A DNA stretch of 42,611 nt, taken from positions 1-42,611 of the forward strand of contig CAMKPE010000015.1 of the NCBI GenBank assembly GCA_946414595.1, in the 5' to 3' direction. Source of the DNA: an uncultured Clostridium sp. Its GTDB lineage: Bacteria; Bacillota_I; Bacilli_A; RF39; UBA660. Positions 1-8,377 of the stretch are shown piece after piece. The translations under genes were made by a program, and so were the position numbers. Position 1 is the stretch's first letter. Every line of letters begins with the position of its first letter. The notes beneath the pieces were generated by a model. That model was not told where the DNA came from. It did no database searches and saw nothing but the letters and a program-made list of their open reading frames with translations.

Positions 1-102
1 ATTAATTCCTGCAGGTCCTAAAACAGTTCCAACTGGTGGAGCTGGTGTAGCTCTTCCTGCTTGGATTTGCAACTTAACTTTTTTTACAACTTCCTTTGCC
101 AC
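1..102 (-). CDS. rplK: 50S ribosomal protein L11 (N-terminal part, cut by window edge)
   Basis: The 34 codons read leftward off the window edge. They begin [16 protein letters not shown] and continue through the proline-rich segment [17 protein letters not shown], which is diagnostic of the L11 N-terminal domain that binds the GTPase-associated region of 23S rRNA. The start is GTG at 100-102, with a good AGGAGG site at 111-116. It lies downstream of nusG and secE on the same strand, the usual Firmicutes order. The 3' end is outside the window, so only the N-terminus can be judged. Confidence 0.93.
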   Translation of the reverse strand, partial: MAKEVVKKVKLQIQAGRATPAPPVGTVLGPAGIN

Positions 103-132
103 GAAAAACACCTCCTATAATTTTTACGTTTT

Positions 133-200
133 CGCGAGTGGTCCAAATAGCGTCTCACTCATTTGTTTGTACTTAAAGTACACTTTTTCGCTTCCCACTA
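133..200 (-). promoter_or_regulatory. Ribosomal protein L11 operon leader (L1-binding type)
   Basis: Just upstream of rplK the minus-strand RNA can pair AGTGG (about 196-200) with CCACT (137-141), and an inner GCG with CGC, around a perfect hairpin TGTACTT-T-AAGTACA. The GTGGGAAG...GGACCAC arrangement resembles the L11 leader of Firmicutes, where L1 binds and represses its own operon. Fold and position are seen; the identity is from family knowledge and the regulation is inferred. Confidence 0.6.
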
Positions 201-231
201 ATTAATCTATATAATTAAATATAGCGATTTG

Positions 232-260
232 ATATTATCACTTTTTTTCTTGTTTTGCAA
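232..260 (-). promoter_or_regulatory. Putative rplK promoter
   Basis: TTGCAA (255-260) and TAATAT (232-237) are separated by 17 bases on the minus strand, upstream of the L11 leader and downstream of the nusG stop. Both boxes are imperfect matches to the sigma-A consensus. Confidence 0.4.
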
Positions 261-269
261 GACTTTTTG

Positions 270-806
270 TTATTTTACAACTTCAATTTGTGATAATTCT
301 ACCTCTACGGCAGTTTCTTGACCAAATAGATCTACATTTAATTCCAACTTTTGATTTGGTAAATCAATTGTATCGATTGTACCAAACATTCCAGCAAATG
401 CTCCAGCAATAATCTTAACTTTAGCACCTACTTCTAATTCTTTATCAACATCAAGTCTACTAATACCCATATTTCTTAAGATATTGTCTACTTCATATGG
501 TTGAAGTGGAGTTGGTTTAGCACCTTTACCACTTGATCCGATAAATCCTGTAACACCAGGTGTATTACGAACAACGAACCATGCTTCATCACTCATAACC
601 ATTTCAACAAGAACATATCCAGGAAACATCTTCTTAACTTTTTCTTTTGTTACTCCATCTTTAACTTCTACTTCTTTTTGTTCAGGAATAACTACTCTAA
701 AGATGTAGTCTTTCATGTCCATTGATTCAGCACGCATCTCTAATTTTTCTTTAACTTTATTCTCGTGCCCAGAATAAGTGTTTACTACATACCACTGTTT
801 TTCCAT
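270..806 (-). CDS. nusG: Transcription termination/antitermination factor NusG
   Basis: 178 residues, the normal length for NusG. The N-terminal NGN domain starts WYVVNTYSGHENKVKEKLE and includes the FPGYVLVEM and FIGSSGKGAKPTPL segments. A C-terminal KOW domain around residues 125-175 has the signature VKIIAGAFAGMFGTI. NusG binds RNA polymerase and modulates pausing and Rho- or NusA-linked termination. The ATG at 804-806 has a GGGGTGAAG site inside the end of secE, and the two genes overlap by 22 bases, which suggests translational coupling. rplK follows on the same strand. Confidence 0.97.
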   Translation of the reverse strand: MEKQWYVVNTYSGHENKVKEKLEMRAESMDMKDYIFRVVIPEQKEVEVKDGVTKEKVKKMFPGYVLVEMVMSDEAWFVVRNTPGVTGFIGSSGKGAKPTPLQPYEVDNILRNMGISRLDVDKELEVGAKVKIIAGAFAGMFGTIDTIDLPNQKLELNVDLFGQETAVEVELSQIEVVK

Positions 807-1165
807 AACTTCACCCCATATGCAATTAATTCTATAATATAGAAGAATAATGCAAAGAATATTACAAACGAAATTGTTGCTACTGAATATTTAATCATTT
901 CTTTTCTGCTTGGCCATCTAACTTTCTTGAATTCAGATTTAACACCATGCCAGAAAGATTCTTTCTTAACTTCAGTTTTCTTTTCTTTCTTCTTGTTATC
1001 TTTCTTTACTTCTTTTTTAGATTCATTTTTTGTTTCTTCTTTTGTTTCTTTCTTAGTTGCTTTTTTGTCTTTTTTCTTATCAACCTTTGAGTTAACAACT
1101 TCATCGATTTCTTTTTGAAGCTTTTCGCTTTCTTTATCGACTTTTTTCTTTTCTTTTTGAGCCAT
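785..1165 (-). CDS. secE: Preprotein translocase subunit SecE with a long basic N-terminus
   Basis: The C-terminal 60 residues match small Firmicutes SecE: the FKKVRWPSRKEMIKYS motif followed by a single membrane helix (about 20 hydrophobic residues) near the end. SecE clamps SecY in the SecYEG translocon. Ahead of it lie about 65 residues made almost only of Lys, Glu, Asp, Asn and Thr, roughly doubling the usual length. I chose ATG 1163-1165 because AAGGTGGG (1173-1180) lies 7 bases upstream; an in-frame TTG at 1187-1189 would add 8 residues but lacks a site. It overlaps nusG by 22 bases. Confidence 0.93.
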   Translation of the reverse strand: MAQKEKKKVDKESEKLQKEIDEVVNSKVDKKKDKKATKKETKEETKNESKKEVKKDNKKKEKKTEVKKESFWHGVKSEFKKVRWPSRKEMIKYSVATISFVIFFALFFYIIELIAYGVKLWKNSGM

Positions 1166-1190
1166 TTTTCTACCCACCTTTTTTACCAAA

Positions 1191-1237
1191 ATAAAAACAC
1201 CTTTTACGTGTCACATATAAAATAACACAAAAGGCAT
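1191..1237 (-). terminator. Terminator-like hairpin after lgt
   Basis: On the minus strand ATGCCTTTT (1229-1237) can pair with AAAAGGTGT (1197-1205), extended by GTGT/ACAC, followed by TTTTTATTTT. It could end the lgt transcript, but a promoter for secE overlaps the same bases. Transcripts starting at that promoter lack the 5' arm and so would escape termination. Confidence 0.5.
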
Positions 1238-1247
1238 TTTAAGTCAA
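1219..1247 (-). promoter_or_regulatory. Putative secE-nusG promoter
   Basis: TTGACT (1242-1247) and TATTTT (1219-1224) are 17 bases apart. The promoter lies between the lgt stop and the secE start and overlaps the terminator-like hairpin. It is the only good sigma-A match in this gap. Confidence 0.5.
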
Positions 1248-1260
1248 TTATTTATTTAAA

Positions 1261-2661
1261 TTAATCAGTAATAAATTTATTACCACTAGGTGCTGGTGCA
1301 TCAGTTTGTGCAGGTTCTACATTAACTTCCTGAACTGGTGCAACTGGTGCAGGTTCTGTAACCGGATCAGGTGGCACTGTTGGTAATTCTATTGGTGCAT
1401 TCGTTACTGGTTCTGTTACAACTTCTTGTGTAATAATTGCTGCAGCATTTTTCTTCATTAATTCTTGAATATCTTGATTAACAGGAACCTCTGTTACAGG
1501 TTCAACTGGAGTTTCAGATTGCACAGGTATCTCTTTTGGCACTGTTGGTAATTCTATTGGTGCGTTTGTTACCGGTTCTGTTACAACCTCAGTTTGTGTA
1601 ACTGGTTCTGCAGTTGGTTCACTTGCAACTGGAAGAGGTCCTAACATTGGTCCTTGTGGTGCAACTGTTGCAGGTTCAGTAGCAACCTCAGTTACTGGTT
1701 CTACACTTTGTGCAGCATTTACTACTGGTGCAGTTGCAACAAATAACTCACTACTTCCAACTTCTACTGGTTGTGTTGTTCTATTAGTATTTGTATTATC
1801 ACTATAACCAGTATATGGTGTTCTATCATCAACATTTTCTACTTTTCTAAGAACTGTTTCAGCATTATACAAATAATCAAATCTAGAAGTTCTAAATCTT
1901 CGTATAATGAAGAATAGTCCTACCACAATCATCCCAATAGATACTATTTGTGCAACTTTAACAGGTCCTATTGTTAAATTGTATTTAGAAACTCTCATTC
2001 CTTCAAGTATTAATCGTACTGTACCATACCAAACACAATAGATTCCAAACACTTGACCAGTCTTAATATATTTTCTTCTTCTCATTATTAATAAAATAAT
2101 AAATCCTAATAAACATAAAATTGATTCATATAAGAATAATGGTTGATGGTATTCTCCACCTATTTTCATACCTTCTTGTATAAAATTTGGCAAAATCTTA
2201 AATATACTTGCGAAGAATCCACTTTCTGGAACTACACCACCATATACTTCTTGATTGAAGAAATTTCCCCATCTTCCTATTGCTTGTCCTATTATTAATC
2301 CAACAGAACATATATCTAATAATTTTAATGTATCAATTCTTTTTCTTTTTGAGTGAAGTATTAAGAATAATCCACCCAATATTATTGCTCCATGTATTGC
2401 AAGTCCCCCATGCCATATTTCTAAAGCACTTAAAGGATTATCTTTATATTTGTTCCATTCAAGTGCAACATAATAAAGTCTTGCACCAATGATAGCTATT
2501 ATTATTGTATAGAATACTATATCAGTTATAGCACTCTCACTAATACCTTTCTTAGCTGCTTCTTTATATACTAAAGCCATTCCTACAGCCATTCCAAGTA
2601 TTATACATATTGAATACCAGTATATCTGCACTACGCCTAAATCTAACAAAACCCCATTCAT
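1261..2661 (-). CDS. lgt: Prolipoprotein diacylglyceryl transferase with long repeat-rich C-terminal tail
   Basis: Residues 1 to about 270 are a complete Lgt, a membrane enzyme that moves diacylglycerol from phosphatidylglycerol to the lipobox cysteine of prolipoproteins. Seen are about seven membrane helices, the HGGLAIHG motif (catalytic His region) and the GRWGNFFNQEVYG signature with its essential Arg. Residues from about 280 to 466 are an added low-complexity tail rich in Pro, Val, Glu and Thr, predicted disordered; it contains two copies of VTEPVTNAPIELPTVP. Typical Lgt is about 260-290 residues, so the tail is unusual. The start ATG overlaps the stop of the YvlD-like gene (ATGA), so the two are coupled. 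Confidence 0.95.
   Translation of the reverse strand: MNGVLLDLGVVQIYWYSICIILGMAVGMALVYKEAAKKGISESAITDIVFYTIIIAIIGARLYYVALEWNKYKDNPLSALEIWHGGLAIHGAIILGGLFLILHSKRKRIDTLKLLDICSVGLIIGQAIGRWGNFFNQEVYGGVVPESGFFASIFKILPNFIQEGMKIGGEYHQPLFLYESILCLLGFIILLIMRRRKYIKTGQVFGIYCVWYGTVRLILEGMRVSKYNLTIGPVKVAQIVSIGMIVVGLFFIIRRFRTSRFDYLYNAETVLRKVENVDDRTPYTGYSDNTNTNRTTQPVEVGSSELFVATAPVVNAAQSVEPVTEVATEPATVAPQGPMLGPLPVASEPTAEPVTQTEVVTEPVTNAPIELPTVPKEIPVQSETPVEPVTEVPVNQDIQELMKKNAAAIITQEVVTEPVTNAPIELPTVPPDPVTEPAPVAPVQEVNVEPAQTDAPAPSGNKFITD
1373..1588 (-). repeat. Near-identical 51-bp direct repeats inside the lgt tail
   Basis: Bases 1373-1423 and 1538-1588 are almost identical and encode the same peptide, VTEPVTNAPIELPTVP with short flanks. 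The copies differ at only a few third-codon positions, pointing to an internal duplication followed by synonymous drift. Confidence 0.8.
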
Positions 2662-3089
2662 TTTTTGCTCGCCTTCCTAACAATTGGCTCTATAATCAAT
2701 TTCTCTATTATTAAATTGAATAGTGCCAATACAATCGAAATAAAGAACAAAATCCATAAATCTTTAAAATCCAATTTATCAAACATTATTTTATCTGTTA
2801 ACCATAAAATAAATGAATTAATAACAAAATAGAATAATCCAAACGTTAATCCAGTAATAGGAGTCGCTATTGTAACGAGGATTGGTTTAACTAATTTATC
2901 AAGTACATATATTATTACTATTGCTAAGAATGCATAAATGATTTTATGTTCATCATTTATTACAAATGTCTTAAACATTTTCTCAACCAGTAAGAATATA
3001 GCTGTATAACATACTGAATATAAAATAAATTCAAGTATTAAATTAAATCTTAAAGTATTTTTTTTCTTAGAGTTTACAACTACTTTCAT
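2658..3089 (-). CDS. YvlD/phage holin family 4 membrane protein
   Basis: 143 residues with four hydrophobic segments and a Lys-rich N-terminus. The stretch PITGLTFGLFYFVINSFILW resembles the conserved centre of the YvlD family (phage holin 4 superfamily). In B. subtilis yvlD lies in the uvrBA-yvlABCD-hprK-lgt region, and here it sits between uvrA (11 bases) and lgt (4-base overlap), which supports the assignment. Its function is not firmly known; YvlD is linked to envelope stress in Bacillus. The start ATG has a clear GAGGAGG site. hprK, usually found here, is absent. Confidence 0.8.
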   Translation of the reverse strand: MKVVVNSKKKNTLRFNLILEFILYSVCYTAIFLLVEKMFKTFVINDEHKIIYAFLAIVIIYVLDKLVKPILVTIATPITGLTFGLFYFVINSFILWLTDKIMFDKLDFKDLWILFFISIVLALFNLIIEKLIIEPIVRKASKK

Positions 3090-3100
3090 AAGTCCTCCTC

Positions 3101-5908
3101 TTATAGAACTTTCTTTAAAAATTGTCCTGTATAAGACTTTTTATTCTTAGATACTTCAAGTGGAGTTCCCTCCGCGATTATTTCTCCTCCGAAGTCTCCT
3201 CCTTCAGGTCCAATATCGATAATATGGTCTGCACATTTAATCATATCTAAGTTATGTTCTATAACTATTACTGTATCCTTATTATCCACTATTTTTTGAA
3301 TAATTGCAAGTAGTCTCTTGATATCAGCTGAGTGAAGTCCAGTTGTTGGCTCATCCATAATAAATAATGTTTTACCAGTTGCTTTTTTCTGTAGTTCTTT
3401 AGCAAGTTTAACTCTTCCTGCTTCACCACCAGATAGTGTTGTAGCACTTTGTCCTAATTTAACATATCCAATACCTACATCTTCTAATACTTGTAGCTTG
3501 TTTTTTATCTTTGGTACGTTTTCGAAAAACTTAACTGCTTCACTAACTCTCATATCTAGAACATCTGCAATATTCTTACCCTTATATCTTATGTTTAAAG
3601 TTTCACTATTATAACGAGTTCCGTGACATACTTCGCAAGGAACGTACACATCAGGTAAGAAATGCATCTCTATTTTTTTAACTCCATCACCGCGACAGGC
3701 TTCACATCTTCCACCTTTAACATTAAATGAGAATCTATTCTTTTCAAATCCATACATCTTTGCTTCTTTAGTATTTGTAAATAAATCTCTTATATCATCA
3801 AATACTCCAGTGTATGTAGCAGGATTACTTCTTGGAGTTCTTCCTATTGGATTTTGAGTTATTTCAACAATCTTATCAATATTTTCAAGTCCATTAATCT
3901 TTTTATGCTTACCTATAACTACTTTAGATCCATAAACATATTTCATAGCAGCTTGAGATAAAATTCTCATAACTAAACTTGATTTACCACTTCCTGATAC
4001 ACCAGTTACACAAGTATATGTTCCAAGTGGGAACTTAACATCAACATTCTTTAAGTTATTTTCAGAAGCACCAATAATTTCTATAAATTTACCAGTTCCT
4101 TTTCTTGTTTTCTTAGGTACCTCAATTTTTTCTTTACCACTTAAATATCTTCCAGTAATACTGTTTTCTACTTTCATTACTTCTTCTGGAGTTCCAGCAG
4201 CAATAACTTCTCCACCTTCATCTCCTGCTTTTGGTCCAATATCAACAAGATAATCAGCAGCAAGCATTGTATCAGTATCATGCTCAACTACTATTAATGT
4301 ATTGCCTAAATCTCTCATTTCTTTTAAAGAGTTTATTAATCTTTCATTATCTCTTTGATGAAGTCCAATACTTGGTTCATCTAATACATAAAGTACTCCA
4401 GTTAAACGAGATCCTATTTGAGTTGCCAGTCTTATTCTTTGACTTTCTCCACCAGATAAAGTTCCAGCCATTCTACTTAAAGTTAAATATTCAAGACCAA
4501 CATTTACTAAAAACTCCAATCTACTTTTAATTTCTCTTATTAATAAATCTGCAATACTTTTTTGCTCTTCAGTTAGTTCAAGTTCATTAAAGAACTTTAA
4601 AATTTTATAAATACTCATTGAAGTTAATTCAAATATATTTTTTCCACCAACATAAACAGATAGTGCATCATCATTAAGTCTAGCGCCATGACAAGTTTCA
4701 CATTCTGTTTCTATCATGTAATTTTCTAACCATTCTCTAATCCATGTACTAGAAGTTTCCATATATCTTCTTTGTAAATTATTAATACATCCTTCATAAT
4801 AATCAGTTTGATTAGTAATATTTCCACTTCTTGATGCAAAGTTAAACTTTATTGGTTCATCGCTTCCATAGAAAATAATATCTACTTCTTTCTTAGTTAA
4901 TTTCTTAAATGGTTTAGTAGTACTTATCTTGTAATGCTTACAAACACATTCGAGTCTTTTGTAGTAAATACTATCAACATCATCTCCTAAAGTAACAATT
5001 GCACCTTCTTCCAAAGATTTATCTTTATCTGGTACAACTAATTCTGGATCAATTGATAATTTTATTCCTAAACCTTTACAATCTGGACATGCACAATATG
5101 GTGCATTAAAACTAAACATACGAGGTTCAAGTTCAGGTAAAGAGAATTCACAATATGGGCAAGCATATAACTCACTCATAACTATTTCTTTATCACCAAC
5201 TATTTCAATTATTACTTTTCCATTTGATAACTTACAACAAGTTTCAAGTGATTCAAATAATCTTGCTCTTATACCTTCTTTAATAACTAATCTATCTACT
5301 ACTACATCAATATTATCTTTAACATTTTTATCGAAGTTAAATTCTTCAGTTAATTCATGCATTTCTCCATTAACACGAACTCTTGCATATCCTTCACTTC
5401 TTAATTTATCTAATAATTCTTTATGTGTTCCTTTTTCTCCATGTACTACTGGTGCCATTAAAACTAGTTTAGTACCTTCCTGGTATTCAAGTAGTTTATT
5501 AGCCATTTCCTCAATACTTTGTCCTTTTATAGGTATATGATGGTTTGGACACATTGGTGTACCTATACGGGCATATAAAAGCCTAAAATAGTCATATATT
5601 TCTGTAACTGTTCCAACAGTACTTCTTGGATTATTACTTGTTGTTTTTTGATCGATACTAATTGATGGCGATAAACCTTCAATGGAATCAACATCAGGTT
5701 TTTCTGTACCACCTAAAAACTGTCTAGCATAAGCAGACAAACTTTCAACATATCTTCTTTGACCTTCAGCATAAATAGTATCAAAAGCCAAACTACTCTT
5801 ACCACTACCTGATACTCCAGTCATTACTATTAATTTATTTTTTGGAAGAGTTAAATCTATATTCTTAAGATTATTTTCTCTTGCTCCTTTAATAATTATT
5901 TTATCCAT
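3101..5908 (-). CDS. uvrA: Excinuclease ABC subunit A
   Basis: 935 residues, the usual length. UvrA is the ABC-type ATPase that finds bulky DNA lesions and loads UvrB in nucleotide excision repair. Seen are Walker A GVSGSGKSSLAFDT near residue 31 and a second GVSGSGKSSLV near 630, two zinc modules (CPYC...CPDC and CEAC...CEVC), signature LSGGESQRIRLA and Walker B VLDEPSIGLH in the first ATPase, and LSGGEAGRVKLA with DEPTTGLH in the second. The second signature has Gly where most UvrA proteins have Gln (EAQR). The start ATG at 5906-5908 has a TGAGGTGAT site. Its own promoter lies just upstream, and yvlD and lgt follow as an operon. Confidence 0.98.
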   Translation of the reverse strand: MDKIIIKGARENNLKNIDLTLPKNKLIVMTGVSGSGKSSLAFDTIYAEGQRRYVESLSAYARQFLGGTEKPDVDSIEGLSPSISIDQKTTSNNPRSTVGTVTEIYDYFRLLYARIGTPMCPNHHIPIKGQSIEEMANKLLEYQEGTKLVLMAPVVHGEKGTHKELLDKLRSEGYARVRVNGEMHELTEEFNFDKNVKDNIDVVVDRLVIKEGIRARLFESLETCCKLSNGKVIIEIVGDKEIVMSELYACPYCEFSLPELEPRMFSFNAPYCACPDCKGLGIKLSIDPELVVPDKDKSLEEGAIVTLGDDVDSIYYKRLECVCKHYKISTTKPFKKLTKKEVDIIFYGSDEPIKFNFASRSGNITNQTDYYEGCINNLQRRYMETSSTWIREWLENYMIETECETCHGARLNDDALSVYVGGKNIFELTSMSIYKILKFFNELELTEEQKSIADLLIREIKSRLEFLVNVGLEYLTLSRMAGTLSGGESQRIRLATQIGSRLTGVLYVLDEPSIGLHQRDNERLINSLKEMRDLGNTLIVVEHDTDTMLAADYLVDIGPKAGDEGGEVIAAGTPEEVMKVENSITGRYLSGKEKIEVPKKTRKGTGKFIEIIGASENNLKNVDVKFPLGTYTCVTGVSGSGKSSLVMRILSQAAMKYVYGSKVVIGKHKKINGLENIDKIVEITQNPIGRTPRSNPATYTGVFDDIRDLFTNTKEAKMYGFEKNRFSFNVKGGRCEACRGDGVKKIEMHFLPDVYVPCEVCHGTRYNSETLNIRYKGKNIADVLDMRVSEAVKFFENVPKIKNKLQVLEDVGIGYVKLGQSATTLSGGEAGRVKLAKELQKKATGKTLFIMDEPTTGLHSADIKRLLAIIQKIVDNKDTVIVIEHNLDMIKCADHIIDIGPEGGDFGGEIIAEGTPLEVSKNKKSYTGQFLKKVL

Positions 5909-5933
5909 AGTATCACCTCAAATAAACGATTAT

Positions 5934-5962
5934 ATAATAACATAACATATAAAATAATTCAA
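5934..5962 (-). promoter_or_regulatory. uvrA promoter
   Basis: TTGAAT (5957-5962) and TATTAT (5934-5939) are spaced by 17 bases, immediately after the terminator of the preceding gene. No SOS/DinR box (GAAC-N4-GTTC) is visible in this gap. Confidence 0.55.
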
Positions 5963-5985
5963 AAGAAAAAGGCTACTAGCCTTAT
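5961..5985 (-). terminator. Rho-independent terminator
   Basis: The minus strand reads AAGGCT-AGT-AGCCTT followed by TTTCTTTT. The perfect 6-bp stem ends the operon that runs from uvrB to the anchored protein at 5993-6847. Confidence 0.8.
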
Positions 5986-5992
5986 TCTTTAA

Positions 5993-6847
5993 TTAATAAT
6001 AGTTATTGTTGTTATTATTATAATAGTTATTATTCCCATTATTATAATATCCATTATATTGATCTGGTCCATAATATCCATTTCCCATGTCATCAATAAA
6101 CTTTTTCTTATTTCCACCATTTCTATTATTGTTGTTATTATTTTTCTTTTTCATCATCATTATTGTAATAATTACAACTGCTGCTAAAGCACCACCAATT
6201 ACTACAAAGATAATAATAGTTTTAACTCCATCAGAATCACTACTTGGTTTATCTTCTATAGTATCATCTAATTTAAATGTTATAGAATCTACTATTTCTT
6301 TAACTCTTACTTTATTATCTGTATCAAATTCACCATCTTTTTGAGTTGATATTGTATAACTATAACCATTTATAATTATATAATATTCCATTAGATAATT
6401 ATCTTGATCAATATATTCTGAATAAACATATTTATATCCATTCTTTTCATATAATTCTAATACAGCTGGATCTTTATCTCTTAATATTTCTCCAACAATT
6501 TCTAATAATTCATCATCTGAATATGAACTTGAAAAATTATACTTTCCCCCACTCTTTACTTTTCTAACAGTTAACTCGATCATTTCTCCAGTACCTTTAT
6601 ATAATAGAAAAGCATCTAAGTATGCGTTATGATTCTTGAAAAAGTTATTCATATATTCATATGAAATTTTCAAAGTATCTAATTCTTTATTATTCTTAAT
6701 ATTCTCTCTTGTGAATACATACCAAATAGAATCATCTATTTCAATATACATGTATTCATCTACTTCAAATTGAGATGCATATACAAATGTTGGTAATAAA
6801 AGAATACCGATAATAAATAAACATAACATTTTCTTTATTCTTTTCAT
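5993..6847 (-). CDS. Predicted single-pass surface protein with Asn/Tyr-rich tail
   Basis: Not recognised. A signal peptide (KRIKKMLCLFIIGILLLP, then a small-residue stretch) is followed by an extracellular region of about 190 residues rich in acidic and Tyr residues, one membrane helix (TIIIFVVIGGALAAVVIITI) and a cytosolic tail of about 50 residues built from Asn, Tyr and Gly runs. The topology is thus extracellular domain outside, low-complexity tail inside. I start at ATG 6845-6847 because GGGTGAT lies just upstream and the signal peptide then begins correctly; a TTG 12 bases earlier is possible. It is the last gene of the uvrB operon. Confidence 0.7.
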   Translation of the reverse strand: MKRIKKMLCLFIIGILLLPTFVYASQFEVDEYMYIEIDDSIWYVFTRENIKNNKELDTLKISYEYMNNFFKNHNAYLDAFLLYKGTGEMIELTVRKVKSGGKYNFSSSYSDDELLEIVGEILRDKDPAVLELYEKNGYKYVYSEYIDQDNYLMEYYIIINGYSYTISTQKDGEFDTDNKVRVKEIVDSITFKLDDTIEDKPSSDSDGVKTIIIFVVIGGALAAVVIITIMMMKKKNNNNNNRNGGNKKKFIDDMGNGYYGPDQYNGYYNNGNNNYYNNNNNNYY

Positions 6848-6887
6848 ATAATCACCCAATAATAATATATCACAAAATTATTTATTT

Positions 6888-7733
6888 TTATTTAATAAAT
6901 CTATTCCTAAAATTACAATTTTTGCAAAGTTGACATATTGATTTACCATTTTTAAAGCCATTTATCATATTTATAACTATTTCTTTATTTAAAATAACAT
7001 CTAAATTATCTTTAAAAATGTTACCAAGATTTATTTCACCATTACCATCCAAACAACAAGGTATTACTGTACCATCTACTAATATTCCAATATGTGTATT
7101 AAGTCCATAACACTTTCCATCTAAATTAAAATTATTTGAATAATCTGGCCAAGTAAATAAATTATCTTTATTAACATAAATATTTTCTTTTATCTTAGTT
7201 TCTTTATCTTTTTTTATTTTATCAACAATATCTATTGATAAGTTATAGTGTTCAATTATTTTATCCACAATTGATGTGGATTTTTTATCTAAATTTAATT
7301 CATTTAAATTCCATATTCTATAGCTAATATAAGTATTATTAGATAACTTATCACAAGAATTAAATACATCTTCAAAATAATTCTTATAGTTATTTTCTGA
7401 ATGTAAAGATACATTTATTTGTCTAATAGAATTATGTTTAGATAATATTAGAACTCTATTCTTTAGTAAAGTCCCATTAGTAGTTATATTAACGTGAATA
7501 TTTTCTTTATCACAAATAGATAATATATCATCAAGTTTAGAATGTAATAAAGGCTCTCCTTTAACATGTAGATAAATATAATCAGTAAAAGGTTTAATCT
7601 TAGATATTACTATTTTAAAATCATCTATAGACATTTCTTTAATTTCTCTTTTTAAAGGACTACAAAAAGTGCAACTTAGATTGCACTTATTTGTTATTTC
7701 TATATATATTTTTTTAAATCTTTTCTTCTTCAT
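6888..7733 (-). CDS. Radical SAM/SPASM domain protein
   Basis: 281 residues. The N-terminal ITNKCNLSCTFCSP carries the CxxxCxxC motif that binds the radical SAM 4Fe-4S cluster, followed by HVKGEPLLH (GGEP-like) and TTNGTLL, both standard for the TIM-barrel fold. The C-terminal part has GTVIPCCLDGNGEINLGNIF and CQLCKNC, a short SPASM-type auxiliary cluster site. Family members modify peptides, proteins or small molecules; the substrate here is unknown. The start overlaps the upstream hypothetical gene by 20 bases, so the pair is probably translationally coupled. No small precursor peptide gene is visible beside it. Confidence 0.85.
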   Translation of the reverse strand: MKKKRFKKIYIEITNKCNLSCTFCSPLKREIKEMSIDDFKIVISKIKPFTDYIYLHVKGEPLLHSKLDDILSICDKENIHVNITTNGTLLKNRVLILSKHNSIRQINVSLHSENNYKNYFEDVFNSCDKLSNNTYISYRIWNLNELNLDKKSTSIVDKIIEHYNLSIDIVDKIKKDKETKIKENIYVNKDNLFTWPDYSNNFNLDGKCYGLNTHIGILVDGTVIPCCLDGNGEINLGNIFKDNLDVILNKEIVINMINGFKNGKSICQLCKNCNFRNRFIK

Positions 7734-8355
7734 TTAAAACCTTTATTAATGCTTTACTTGCATTTTTCTTATAATGTAATCCTTCTTCTTGTTTATCGTA
7801 ATGTATATATGTATAAGTACTTTCTGGAACATTTATTTCTCCATCTGAATAAATCATAGTTACAAAAGGAAGATCTTCACCTAAATAACTTAATACTTCT
7901 TTCCATACATCTTGATTATTGAAGTATCTTGCTATTATGTGAATTCTAGGGCTTCCTAACTTTTTAATAGCTTCAATAACATCAGCTCTATCTAATAAAG
8001 CATCCTCAACTTTTTCATAAATATCGAAATCTTCTCTAGTAATTATCTTTTTTTCTTCATCTATATCATGGCAAGTATCTAAACCATCTCTATTTCTTAA
8101 TTCAGCCATGAATAGAATTGCAACAACATGATTCCAAAATCTTGTTTCTTCTGTACTACCATCTACAAAGTGACCTTTATGTTTATAAAAAGGCATTATA
8201 TTATTAATACTTAATTGAAATAATACTTCGTTATTATCTTTTATTCTTTTTTCAAGAACATCAAGTGTTCCTGTTCTTTGATGTTCAAATACTTCATGAG
8301 AAGTTTTATTATTGTTAAATTCTCTTTCTAGTTTTTCATTATCTATCTTTTCCAT
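7714..8355 (-). CDS. Hypothetical soluble protein, coupled to the radical SAM gene
   Basis: 213 residues, not recognised. There is no signal peptide or membrane helix and the composition is mixed and charged. Visible segments include HEVFEHQRTGTLDVLEKR, FYKHKGHFVDGSTEETRFWN and TYTYIHYDKQEEGLHYKKN, with several conserved-looking His and aromatic residues. It lies 22 bases downstream of uvrB, with GGGAGG ahead of its ATG, and overlaps the radical SAM gene by 20 bases, so it may supply a substrate or partner to that enzyme. That is inference only. Confidence 0.7.
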   Translation of the reverse strand: MEKIDNEKLEREFNNNKTSHEVFEHQRTGTLDVLEKRIKDNNEVLFQLSINNIMPFYKHKGHFVDGSTEETRFWNHVVAILFMAELRNRDGLDTCHDIDEEKKIITREDFDIYEKVEDALLDRADVIEAIKKLGSPRIHIIARYFNNQDVWKEVLSYLGEDLPFVTMIYSDGEINVPESTYTYIHYDKQEEGLHYKKNASKALIKVLNEEEKI

Positions 8356-8377
8356 AAAAACCTCCCAATAATAATCT

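Noticed and set aside
241..269. nusG terminator CTTG-N-CAAG
   Set aside because: The T-runs are on the plus strand, so they cannot serve a minus-strand transcript; the stem is only four pairs.
1166..1189. secE start at TTG 1187-1189
   Set aside because: It lacks a ribosome binding site, whereas ATG 1163-1165 has AAGGTGGG at proper distance.
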